This document shows positions 52,605 through 64,000 of a stretch of DNA of 64,000 bases, piece by piece; the first letter of the stretch is position 1; each line of letters opens with the position of its first letter. The notes under the pieces were generated by a model. That model did not search any database. It had not been told where the DNA came from and was given only the letters and a program-made list of their open reading frames with translations. A program made the translations under genes and the position numbers. This stretch comes from Stercorarius parasiticus (lineage: Eukaryota > Chordata > Aves > Charadriiformes > Stercorariidae): positions 124,001-188,000 of the forward strand of contig VWZL01001289.1 in the NCBI GenBank assembly GCA_013396915.1, read 5' to 3'.

Positions 52605-55600
52605 CTGAAAAAGATACACAATAGATGTATTAATAAATTTATGAAGTAATGCAATTTTATAGAATAGTCTCAGTCAAAAGATACACACCTGATCTAGCCC
52701 TTCAAAAGTTTGTAAGCACTTTAGAATACAGCTGAAGTTACCCGAAGAAAAATTCTCTTGCCTTAGTAAGAGTTAGATCAGCTTTTAAGTCTGAGATGGT
52801 CAGAGCAGAGAACATAAGGAAGTTCATATCTGCTTAACAATTAATACATCAAATCTAACATGGATTAAAACATCATACACAATAGAAATAATAGCTGCAG
52901 ATAAAAATCTTTGATGTGTTGATAGCTGAAAGCCGCAAAGTTTCACTGGGCCTATCTATGCTCTTTTATTACTTACAAAGTAATACTAAATAGTATGACA
53001 AACGATTTAAAAATTTAATTTACATGTGTTAAGTTACCATTTCTCTGAAAAGTATAAAAACTAAAACCATTACATCACTTCAGTAACCATAATGATATAC
53101 TGCATCAGAAATATATCACAGAAGAAATCTATTGACTTCATGGGATTTCAGCTGTTCCCTTCTATTACTGCCTATCAAATCTGTACATTAAAAGCATTCA
53201 GAGAGCCATGCATGTAGTTTTTGTTGTATTTCAGATTCATCCACAAAGTGCAATTCTGATTTCAGGTAATACAGCATGTAAGAGTCAGAATAAGCAAGAT
53301 CAAAAGCTACAAAACCGAAGGGAAAGAGATTAGACTTCATTATACCAGATTATCGCCTCCAGGGAAGATATTATCTGGTGCTCAAGCAGTCAGAAAAACA
53401 AGGAATATAACTAAAACTATTACAAATTCAATTCAGGCAAGTTTCTTTATTGGGAAGAGAGACCCTAAACATGCTCTTAAGCATGACCTGCTCTGCATCC
53501 CCCATCACTGAACTCTGCACAGTTCTGGTAATCTTACTTAAATTTGGGGAAATTGATGGAAGACTGCAGACCTGATGAAGCTGATTAAGACTAAGAAACA
53601 TGACGACACTCAATAGTTGGGCAGGTGGTGAAGTAAGAACTTACGAACATTTAATACTCTCAGTTTTCACTTCCTTGTTTTTTGAGATTTTATGTCGTGT
53701 TACATATGCAGCAACTAAAATTCATATAACAAAATGGTAAATTCTGTATGAAGTTCACACTTCTCATTGAACAAGCGCTTTAGACTGCCTGCTATGACTA
53801 TTGTACTCAGTAAGAAAAACTACCTGTAAATTACCCGGACTTACATAAAGGAGTAAAGGACTTTCACAGAACGAGTTCCCTCCAGACAGCAATTCATGTT
53901 TCTTTTTTTAAATGGAAGCTTTGGCTTTGATACATTTGTGTGACGTAAAGGCAATTGAAATTAAAAAATAATAAATTTAATATGATGGTCATTCGCAAAG
54001 AAAAAAAACTAAATACCAATATGAAAACAAATAGTAGATGCTAGCGAAATTTGCACCTTTGAAATCTAAAAATCATAATCATCAGCAAGGCAGTAAATCT
54101 GTAAAACAGAAAATTTGTTTGAAGAAACAATTTTAACTAATTATTCCTCAAATTAATTTACAGATTTTTTTAAAATCACATAAAATTTGCACAGTCAAAA
54201 TTTGCCCACAGTCAATTCAGAGAAATTTAATACAGCAAAACAAGAGCAATGACTCAACTATGTAGGTACACAGACACATACAGGGTTAGAAGACAACAAT
54301 AAATATATCAGATAAAAATTGAGTGTTAATCTAGGCAGTATACTTTTTCAGACAGCGTCCAAAAGCAGACAAGAAACAGTGTAAGCAAAGCAGTACTTCC
54401 TCAAAATACTCTTCCAGCCTGAAGCAATTTTCAGATCGAAGGTTTGTCCAGACAGTTACTATCCTCCTACTTAACATTACCTTTTTACCAATTCATTCAT
54501 CCATTCACCTTTTTGCAACCATTTGCTCTTAGCAACCATAACATCCTGAAATCTTACTCTTCTCTTAATAAGAATTAAGTGATAGGTAAGAAACTAAATT
54601 ATCTAATTATCTTTTTTTTTTTTTAAACACCATATCTCATCTTTTCACCCTCTGTTAAGTCACAACTATTCACCAAGCGAACTGCTCATAATTTGTCCCT
54701 ATAAAACCAATGCAAATCCCCCCATGGAGAACAAACCCAGGAGAAAAAGCTTACTTCAAAATACCAAACATACAAAATACAAAATCCACAACCTCTAAAA
54801 TCAAGCCACATGAGCTATTTCAATTTCCTAAAGACTACTTTGGAGAAGTAGTCTTAGCTGAAAAGGAAATGTTCACTGAAACTGGCTGAAATACTAAAAT
54901 CACACTGATTCCTTTTAACTTTTCCTACATCCCTTGAACTTAAAAAAAAAAAAAGTTTTATATTTATGCCTAGACTGTTACAATTAATTATTATAAAATT
55001 ATTAAAGGTGTTACCTTCCCTCACAGATATATATTTTTAATATTACCAAATATTAAGTAAAATGCTTCCATGAATTTTTAAGTAAAATATCAATTCTAAC
55101 TTTTCCAATAGTTATGTAACTGTTTTAAACTTTACGATTGCAATGCACACTAAAAAGATCGCAGAGCTGTAAAAGAGCAGTTTAACAGGTCAATACATAG
55201 TAGTACTTCTCAAAATTTAAGTATATGTTATCAGGTTATGATATATTTAATAACCATTATTAGAACAGCAGTACCCATATTACTTGACCATGAGGTGTAG
55301 CTGGTAGTTTAAAACACACAAAAAAAATTTAGACATTGTAATCTATTCAATGTTAGATAATATCTAATATTTATTCTGCTCACAGTATTGCAATAATATC
55401 AGAACACTATAATAATTTTAAGGGAGTGTGTAATGAAAGTTTTTCCAATTTATCCTCATTTTTGATGGCAAATTCTTAAACCAATACCTGTCATCTTTGA
55501 CAACCGTACCATATAATCCAACATCAGGAAAAAAGATGAAAAATAACACATTTTTCTTTCTTTACTATATCAAAGAAATACAGGCTTGAAGCATCTTACC

Positions 55601-56844
55601 ATCTATGGTCGCTGCTACACACATTAGACTTCCCTTGTATTTCTTCAGACAAATACTGTAAGGTACATCACAGTTTATATAGAAGACCACTACTCCAATC
55701 TTCACTAATTTTGCAGATGATTCAAACTTAATATAAATCACTATCTAGAGTTTTTATGACTCTCGTAACAGCGTCTGAACCAGTTTTTAATGCAATGTGG
55801 AGATAAAGTGGGACACTTGAGAAGCAGCTCTCAAATATCTGAACACTTGCACAGTTTAGAAGCAGCTGACCCATTCTTTTCTCAAAGACACAAAGAAAAA
55901 AGGAGCTTTCAGTATATTGGTAAAGTGTCAAGCTCAAGGTCGTAAGCAGTAACCTCTTTGCAGATAACAATAAAATAGGCTCCAAATGAAATTCTTTTTA
56001 TCCGTTTCCTCTTTTTAAAGTACTTATAATAGTGACATGATACTATCCTTTGCACTTTACTTAAAAAAAAATCAGCCAACAGTGTGATGTATTCTATTTT
56101 TATGAACACAATTTCTGTATGTATACTTTAATACACACAATCCTTTTTCAGTGTTTAATTTTTCCTCAGATTATCTCATGGATTCATTTCAATATTAACC
56201 TGGCAAACAAGACGTGTTCTACAACTAGGATTAAAAAGCCCCTATGACTGAGTGTAACAGCTCAAATAATAAAGAGTAAAAAAAATAAACTGACAGAGCA
56301 AAAAGGAGTAGGAGAAACATACAGAAAAATTTGTGCTAGGTCTCACCCACTCCTCTCTCCACACACCCACTCACTCACACCAATGAATATAATAAAAAAC
56401 CTGCCAGGTTTTAGTGTTTCTTCAAAGTGCATAAAACACAGATAGAAAAATGCTATGAACAGAATCTCTGCACCATAAACACACAGATTAAGAAATACAA
56501 ACAGTCTCCCTCATTTGACCTGTTTTTTCTTCTCAGCATCTTTTTGGATATAACCATTGCTTTGCAGCACTCTTCTGAAGCAAGAAGATTCTCTTTGGAG
56601 ATGAACACTAGAACCAAATACGTAACTGAAGGAATGTTCACATTGATCTCAACTGAGATCACAGAGAAAGGACATCTCCACATAATCATCTACTAAAACA
56701 TGCAAAACTTCCTACACTTAGAAAAAATTATGAGGCCATGTTCCCTCATTAAGCCACCCATCAACATCCTGTACATACCGTAAAGAATGGCATACAAGTA
56801 GTCAGTCTGCAAAAGACAATCTGTATGACTATCTCAGCAAGAAT

Positions 56845-58360
56845 GGATAAATCTGCAATCTCTCTGGGCAACCTGTGCCACGGCTCAGTCACCCTCACAG
56901 TGCAGAAGTGTTTTCTGATGTTCACCTGTGTTTCAGTTTGTGCCCGTGGCCTCTGTTCCTGTCACTGGGCACTGCTTACAAAAGCATGGGTCCATCCTCT
57001 TCTTACCCTCCCTGCAGGTACTTATATACATTGCTAAGGTCCCCCTGAGCCTTATTTTCCCCAGGCTGAACCATCCCGACTCTCTCAGCCTTCCCTCACA
57101 TGACAGATGCTCCAGTCCCTTCAACATCTTAGTGGCCTTTCACTTAACTCCCTCCAGCAGCTCTATACTTCTGGGGAAAGATGGGGAGCCCAGAACTGGG
57201 CACAACACCTCAGGTGCAGCCTCAGCAGTGCTGAATAAAAGGGACAGATCATCTCCTTCGACCTGCTGGCAGCATTCCTCCTAATGCAGCCCAGGACACC
57301 ATTAGCCACCTTTGCTGTGCAGGCACATTGCCAGCTCATGTTCAACTTGGTGTCCCCCAGGACCCCCAAAGGACTTTTCTGGAAAACTGCTTTCCAGCCC
57401 CCAGCAGATACTCCACATATCTGGGATTGTTCCTTGCCAGGTGCAGCACTTTGCACTTCCCCTTGTTGAACTTCATGAGGTTCCTGTCAGCCTGTATCTC
57501 CAGCCTGTCAAGGTCCCTCTGGATATCAGCATAACCATACCAGCCAATCCTCCCAGTTATGTATCATCTGCAAACCCTGCCCCATCATCCAAATCATTAA
57601 TTTAGATGTTAAACAGGACTGGACCCCTGGGTTACACTTACAGAATACAACCAGTATTGGCCCCTGGGGTACACTTACAGAAGTCCTTCCTGTTGCCTGT
57701 GACAATTCTCAGCTTCTATTCCAGGTAGGCTTTGATGTTCCCAGTTGCGTTTCTGCATAATTGAACAGTGTCTCTATATTCCTCCCAGATTAGACATCCC
57801 TTCTACATCCTGTGCACTTCCTGTTTATGCTTGAGTTTTGTCAGAAGCTCCTCACTCATCCATACAGGCCCTTGGCACTTTTGCTTTACTTTCTGCTCAT
57901 TGGGATGGACCACTCTTGAGCTTAGAGGAGGTAAATACCAACCAGCTTTCCTGGGCCTCTCCTCCCTCCAGTGCCTTACCCGTGGGATTCTTCCAAGCAC
58001 ATCACTGAAGAAGCCAAAGTCTGGTATTCTTAAAGCCTGGGTTATGCTCCTGCTTTCTGTCTTGACACCTCCTCTAAGTTCCTGAACCACACTATCTGCT
58101 GGTCATTACAGCCAAGGCTGCCTTCGATCTTCACATCCGCAACAAGTCCTTCCTTGTTTGTCAGTACGAGGTCCTGCAGACCACTTCGGTCAGGAAGTTG
58201 TCACTGACACTTTCAGAGACTCTTGGATTGCTTACGCCCTGATGCTCTCCTGCAGCTTTAGGTTAAATTACAACTCAGATGTCATGCCTAACTCATTTCA
58301 TGGTCAAATCCAAACTCCAATCCAATGCAATGTCAAGGTGCTGCTTTAAAATCAAGTTAG
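56845..58360 (-). mobile_element. CR1 LINE fragment, antisense, degenerate ORF2
   Basis: On the minus strand, remnants of CR1 ORF2 appear in order from high to low coordinate. First is an endonuclease tail resembling GLQDLVLTNKEGLVADVKIE (near 58.15 kb). Next comes the linker with WMSEELLTKLKHKQE (near 57.83 kb), then a stop-ridden RT part with an INDLDDGAGFADDT-like stretch (near 57.6 kb). Last are the C-terminal region with LNMSWQCACTAKVANGVLGCIRR (57.3 kb) and the LEHLSCEGRLRESGWFSLGK-like block (57.1 kb). Multiple stops and frameshifts are present. The usual ATTCTATG tail is absent at the low end, so the 3' terminus is lost. The exact high-coordinate border is uncertain by about 150 bp. 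Confidence 0.88.
57617..57684. repeat. Short tandem duplication inside the CR1
   Basis: A segment of about 40 bp beginning ggacccctgggttacactta recurs as ggcccctggggtacactta, giving two nearly identical neighbouring blocks within the antisense CR1. It probably arose by local slippage. Confidence 0.6.
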
Positions 58361-61300
58361 CTGCTCTGTCAAGGGATACAGCAGGAAACTTGAGTACATC
58401 TGTCGCTAGAGCTGATACTACATTAGAGATGTACCTACAATTTAGCAAAAAATAACCATCAGCCTACAAGCTCCACTGAATCAATCACTCTTGTATTACT
58501 AATCAAATAAGCTCCCCACAACTTAGACATAGGAGAAGGTAGTTATTAGGAACTGTCTTATCAAGAGAAATAAAACTAAGAGATGGAAAAGGGAAGCAAA
58601 GTGGTATCTTTAAGACAGGAGCTGCAGGAGAGTGATGAGAGAGAGGCAAAACAATATTTATACATGCTTCTTCCAAACTTTGTCTTTTCCTTACTGAATA
58701 GCAGATTCCATTAACAGCACTGAAGTCAGATGTGTTTTATGACCTGTTGTAAACATCAAATCAGTGACTTTTACTTGGAACTTCATTTGAATCTAGGAAG
58801 ATTTTTTTTTCCCTAGTTGCCAAATCAGTCCATGTAGGGGTTTCATACGTCTTCCCCATCTGTCCATAAAAATACGATTTCAAATTAATGAAAAAAAAAA
58901 AAGGAAAAAAAAAGAAACAGGAAAAGTTAGTGTGAAGTCCCTGTATCTCATAGAACAAGGAACTAACTTAACTGGTTGCCTCAGTGTTTGGTGGTTTGAT
59001 TTAAACAACAGCTGGGAGTGTCATGAAGTGAAAGGCCTAATAGTAGTTCACCAGAACAGAAACTATACAGAAGTAGGCTATTCGCACTCTTCAATTTACT
59101 CACAGGTACAATTTCCAGATAAACTGACAAAATGTCAGTAAAGTTATGATATCAGAAACAAAATAACTCTCCTCCTTCCCTTTACTGACATGAACAGTAA
59201 CTCTTGGCAAACCCTTCACAGGCTAGTCTTTCATAGTCTAAGCTGGTATTACAATCATGCTAACTCACAAGGAAGACAGCTCTCTTGAAATAACATAATT
59301 AAAAAAAATAAATAATCACTTCTCAATTAAACTTCATAAACAATCATAACTCTTAGGTGCTCATAATGCACTCATGAATCAGTTTTACAACTGCAGCTAG
59401 TGAGACATTACAAACCCTTTCAGGAATATTAATTTTCACTCAAGTCCAGATGACCTTATAGCAACAAAAAGACAGAACTTCGGACATGTATCTAATAATG
59501 TTTATAATCTTAACATAAATAATGATCCTTACAACCTATTCCTTAGTACAATGCTTTTTCTTCAGTCACCTATGTCATCCTTCTCCTACAAAGTATTGTA
59601 AGTAAATGTAACAGCAATTAAAATGCATACAGCACAGAATAATATTTCAAGGTAACATTCAACTATCTTAAATTTATTTTCAATAAAGCTCTATACAGTG
59701 TACAGAACACTTGTTCTCATAGGTTATTTCCTTATTCATAAACCTTTAAGCTGTGTTCAAAATCATCAAATAACCATAAATACATTATAAATACACAAAG
59801 GAGTCCAGAATAATCCAAATATCACAAGGGTAAACTTTGAATCACTGATGGTAGCTGTCAAATTTCAAAGCATGCATTTATAGCTTTAGCTTTGTTCCTG
59901 TTTTTTTGTTTGTTTGGGGGTTTTTTTGCTGTTCCATGTAATACAGGCTTCGTAACTTTGCCCCATGTTCCAAACCCCTCAGAATCTGTCATGCTCTGAT
60001 CTAAGAAAAGCAAACAACACTACAAGATTTATGATCTCTCTGATACAATGGAAGCCCACATAGTTATTCCACAAATAATAGCATCGTTTCTTAAATAATC
60101 TAAATAGTAAAAATTAAGGCTTCCTCATGCTTCAGATACAGATGTCTCAATGTAAAATTGAACATCACCATGTGGAAAAGAAAATGTAATTGGCAAACTT
60201 TTAAACTAAAGAATAAGTACTTGCAGAGCAGCAGCATTTCTCACTAATTTTGATGGCCCAAGTACACGTATACATCACACTTTCACGAAGTTCATGTTTG
60301 TTTTCTACCTGGATTTCTGTCAGATATTCACCTTTCTGTATTAAATTCAACATCTACAACACGCTGTTTTCTATAAAATGCATTTTGTAAAAAGCAAGCA
60401 TTTGGTTTTATTGCAAATAGGCTGTTACAACAAATTTATCCCACCATCCCCTTTCTGCTGTATGTTGCCCAACATGTCAGCTATATTCATCTCCTTTCCA
60501 CGAATAATGACAATCCTGAAGCAAACTGAATGAAGACATAAGAACAACCTCTAATTCCAAACAGAGTCCAAAAAAAATCCTTTCTTAGCACTATCTTCGT
60601 GTGAGACATGAAAAACATTAGTTGTGCAAGTACACCACCTGCTGGCTAAAAATTAACTTCGGCAAAAATATTCCAAGAGAAAATACTTAGATCAGTGGCA
60701 CCTGTAACCTTCTCACCAACAGTTCGTACCAGGGGCTTTTCCTTCTTTTCCTCTAAACCCCAGTGGGCTGTACACCATGACATGACTGTCACATTAACTG
60801 CTCAGTCTGTTTCCACGCTTTCCTCAGTGTCTATTCCTTTCACTAGTATTTCTCCTTTGTTATTTATTTTTGAATAATACCCATTTAATCATAGCCATTA
60901 AGGTTTTTTTAGTCTACCTATTGCTGTTATCTCCCCCACCCCTTTATTCCCCCATTCCCTGCAACTTTCAGTGCTTTGTCTCGTCTTACTATGCACATAA
61001 CATCATGATTAAGATTGCCGAATGCTGCTCTTCTCAGTTCCTCCTTTGCTTTTTTCACCTCCCTTCCTCAGCCTCCCAACTTAATGAGAGTGGAATTCCA
61101 TGAGAAGGAAATCTCTGACCTTCTCTCTGACCAGTCAGAACTTCAAAACGGGATATTACTGCATTCTTACTTCTTTGGAAACGTTGCTCATGCAACAGTA
61201 ACCTTAAGATACTAAAGGCCAAAGAAAATACAATCAGAACGAAGTGTAGATTTGTAAAGAGCTACGCCAAAAGGCATCATCTACCAATATTAAAGAAAAA

Positions 61301-62522
61301 AAAAAATGGAAGAAAAGGGCAAGCTTATATTTCTTGAAAGAAATACCACTTTCCTGTGCCCCGTTTTGGTCTCCACAAACCAACAGCCACCTAGAATGTC
61401 TCTGCACCAAAACACCCCAAATCAGAATCTTCCACTATTTTCTAAATAATTTTTATACAGCTATTTGGATACACAATAGAATTTGGACTTGCTCTTTTCT
61501 CTAAACAACAGACCATCAAACATTTATAGCTATCTTTCAAAGATCATATAACCTAGCACAAAAATTGAACTGCCTTAAGCCATCTTGGCTGACCGCATTT
61601 ATCTTTCGACAGAGTCTTCAAGTAATTTGTCTTCTGTGAAGAAATATGAAGTATTAGCAGAGCCTTAGACCATCTGCCACAGGGAAATTCTACTTTTTTT
61701 CTTTCTCTTTTCTTCTTTTTTTTGAATGATTGGAGAAGGCAGTTACACAGAACATGAAATAACTCAAGAACTCCACACATGGTAGATTCTTTTGCAGAAA
61801 AGTTTGCTCTGTATTTTTTCAAACCCTCAAATCTTCTTTGAAATGCTAACGTTTTTTCCTTTCAATATCTAGTTCCTATAGCTACTCACATAGCCTAATT
61901 GATATCAATGGATATTCTGTAATTCTTTGGATAATGAGATCTGGGTTGAATCCCTTTTCATCCATGGAGATCTTGGCAGGTGACCAGCAAAACTCATTTC
62001 CTTAGAAAGTTTCCGTTTTTTCTATTTTAATGAAGACGTACACAGTAATTGTAAGTACATTTCCAGGAAACTGCAGGCACTCCAAGCATGTATAAAGTAC
62101 AGCTATCAATTTTCCTCAGTGAAAGAGAGAGAAATAAAGTATTCCATCTTTTAATTTTAAAGTAGAACTTATTTAAAATATCACTAAGTTTCCACAGAGG
62201 TACACAGGTAATACACACACTGAAATGTTAATAAACAAATAAATAAATAGAAAGGAATCTCAAAGTTCTGGAGAGTTCAAAGGGAAGAAAGGGAAGAGTC
62301 TCATGATCAGGAAGAGTAGCAATATCCTACTGTCTAAGAACAGAACCGTCTGACTCCTGTAGATGCAGAGTCAATTTCAGCCTTGCTTCAAGTTTTTAAA
62401 GTAACACAAAAATTTCAAAAGAAAGACAGATTCTCAGTCACAAAGCAAGAATGTATCCTCTAAGTACAGTACCCTTTAAAAGAGGGCTGGAAGAGATAAA
62501 CTTCATAAAAAGCTATGCATAC

Positions 62523-62637
62523 TTCATCATAAATGCTCCCATTGATATCTGCTCCATAAATTGGTGCCACAAAAGTCAAGTTCTTCCAGTATTTACGCTC
62601 CAGATCTTCATAATCTACGTATCTTGGGGTGCAGTAT
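62523..62637 (-). CDS. KDM4C: KDM4C internal exon A (start of JmjC core)
   Basis: This 115-nt exon encodes a peptide starting Y-C-T-P-R-Y and containing [19 protein letters not shown] and IYDE. It matches human KDM4C 108-145 with one difference (Val for Leu114), comparing against the human protein from memory. KDM4A and KDM4B differ more here: KDM4A has SEFEE and NPP where this has VDYED and VAP. The acceptor is a pyrimidine-rich run ending ctctgcag, and the donor is gtatgc after GAT GAA. The first base completes a split Lys codon (phase 2 in) and the exon ends in phase 0, so it joins exon B cleanly. Tyr134, which contacts 2-oxoglutarate in this family, lies in the YGAD motif. The product is a nuclear Fe(II)/2-oxoglutarate-dependent demethylase of H3K9me3/me2 and H3K36me3 (family knowledge). 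No upstream exon is visible up to 64000. Confidence 0.96.
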
Positions 62638-64000
62638 CTGCAGAGGAAGAGGTAGGCAAAGGTTCAGCATAGTCTTTCAACAACCACCTTCACAATGGAC
62701 TATGCTTCTGATCCTGCAAACTGAATTTTAAGAGATCACTTTATTTCAAAATCACTGAAATAGAGGAATTATTAGTTGTCTTGGATTATTAGGTTCATGA
62801 TTCACTATAGCATGTAACCTCCTACCTGACAGCTACAGTAACTGAAGTCATACACCTACCCATACAACGTTTTCTTCAGTCTCCAGCTGCTAAACACCAC
62901 ATCTACTCACTGTCCTCAGGCTGAGGCCCTCCCCTTTGTTTCTCCTCCATAAAACCGGCACACAAACTGGAACAGCCACTTAATTGACAAATATTTGTTA
63001 TTTTCCTGCCTCACTACCAGCTCTGCAAAAACACAGAGGTAGTTCTGAGACAGGTTTGTGTATGACCAACTCAAATGTACTCATTCTGCCAAGCAACAGC
63101 CCTGCCAGCCAAAAATAGTACCTTCTTCTCTTCCTCTGTCCCCAGAAAAACCTTTTGAGAAAGGGTATAAAAGACTTCAAACAATTGATACCAAGAATTA
63201 AGTAGACCAGGTACATTTACATCATCAATAACACAGAACAGAGACAAGCAAGTTAGCAAAACACATCTTAACCAAAGTCTTCTCAGCAATGGAGTTGTTT
63301 CAATTATTTCTCATAATCAGAAATCAGACTTTATTTCTGCTTGGCTCTGAGTAACATGGATACATAAACTCAGTTACCATAACACAAGTATCTTGATTAC
63401 GGGATACAAGTATGCCCATATTTCACAGAGGTCAAGGTGGAGAATCACCTTGGTTCAATGGTGAATTGTGAATGCTTAAACAAATAAAAGATGCAATGCA
63501 TTAAACTGAGTACACACAACGCTTTTAAAGGTAACTATGATTTAAATTAGATGTTCATGGCCCTTCTCTCTTTCCCAAAGGAAATGGGTAACATCACAAT
63601 ACTCAAGAGAAGACTAACAGACAAGTTTTCTTCATTAAAGAACAAAATTAGGTTCATGGGAGAATAGGAGCTCTCAGCTACTTAATATTTAAGAAATATG
63701 GACTGCATTAAGAGGGTTATTGGAGTTTATATGGTACAGTTTCTCAACAGTTGTAATGAATATTTAGAAAGACGCACAGCTAGTGAAAGGTAAGAAGCCC
63801 TCCCAATTGTTCTTCACTTTACCTATGAAGCTGTAAACTGATTTCAGTAAAAAACATGAAAACTGAAATCAGAAACACTTCCAAAGTATCTTCCATCATA
63901 AACAATATAATGAACTTAACTAACATCATGATACATACTAAATTCTTCACAGTATTTCTGCATTATTGAACTATTTTAAAAAAAATTTATCATTTTATCA
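62638..64000 (-). other. KDM4C: KDM4C intron upstream of exon A (incomplete)
   Basis: Intronic sequence ending in a good pyrimidine tract and CAG at exon A. I looked for the preceding exon (ending with the LANSGK-coding sequence) and did not see it, so it lies beyond the window. Confidence 0.85.

Larger units (their letters stand above)
52605..62522 (-). other. KDM4C: KDM4C intron between exons A and B
   Basis: This 9.9-kb intron has donor gtatgc and acceptor tttcag. Its main content is the CR1 fragment at 56.8-58.4 kb. The remaining sequence is AT-rich, with poly-A/T and pyrimidine runs (for example near 58.89 kb and 61.69 kb) and no recognisable gene. Confidence 0.9.

Noticed and set aside
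57163..57605. Plus-strand frames of 60-100 codons with high proline and cysteine
   Set aside because: They are the antisense of the CR1 ORF2 remnant at 56.8-58.4 kb.

Overview
This window is intronic DNA from a vertebrate, almost certainly a bird. The signs are AT-rich sequence, exons of a multi-exon gene with spliceosomal borders, several CR1 LINE fragments (including copies with the avian-type tandem ATTCTATG-like 3' tail) and one complete solo LTR of a type common in birds. There is no operon structure, CRISPR array, plasmid or phage signal.

The only protein-coding gene I can support is KDM4C (JMJD2C, a JmjC histone lysine demethylase), on the minus strand. Five consecutive internal exons are visible, at 62523-62637, 52411-52604, 44327-44376, 32972-33075 and 27292-27429. 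Their phases join perfectly. Together they encode about 200 residues, equivalent to human residues 107-307 (numbering recalled from memory). This covers nearly the whole JmjC catalytic core: the 2-oxoglutarate contacts, all three iron ligands, and two of the four residues of the structural zinc site. The start of the gene lies beyond 64000. Its continuation (the exon with the remaining zinc cysteines, then the PHD and Tudor parts) was not found below 27292; it lies beyond position 1 or, less likely, in the assembly gap. KDM4C is on human 9p, which corresponds to the avian Z, so this is probably Z-linked sequence (inference).

Layout from low to high coordinates. 1-27291 is the 3'-ward intron. 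It holds a GC-richer unclassified repeat block near 0.8-1.6 kb, a MIR-like SINE at about 4 kb, a CR1 tail at about 6.9 kb, a 992-base run of N at 13801-14792, and an 85-bp duplication bounded by single Ns at 19 kb. 27430-32971 holds a 589-bp solo LTR with a 5-bp target-site duplication. 33076-44326 holds an 85-bp tandem duplication, a 1-kb sense CR1 with reverse-transcriptase remnants, and an ancient CR1/L3-like fragment. 44377-52410 holds an old antisense CR1. 52605-62522 holds a 1.5-kb antisense CR1. 62638-64000 is the start of the upstream intron.

I did not find a previously undescribed biological system. The observations most worth checking are a GC-AG intron in the catalytic domain, a frame-neutral exon carrying the third iron ligand behind an unusually long T-rich tract, the GC-edged assembly gap, and the probable misassembly at 19 kb.
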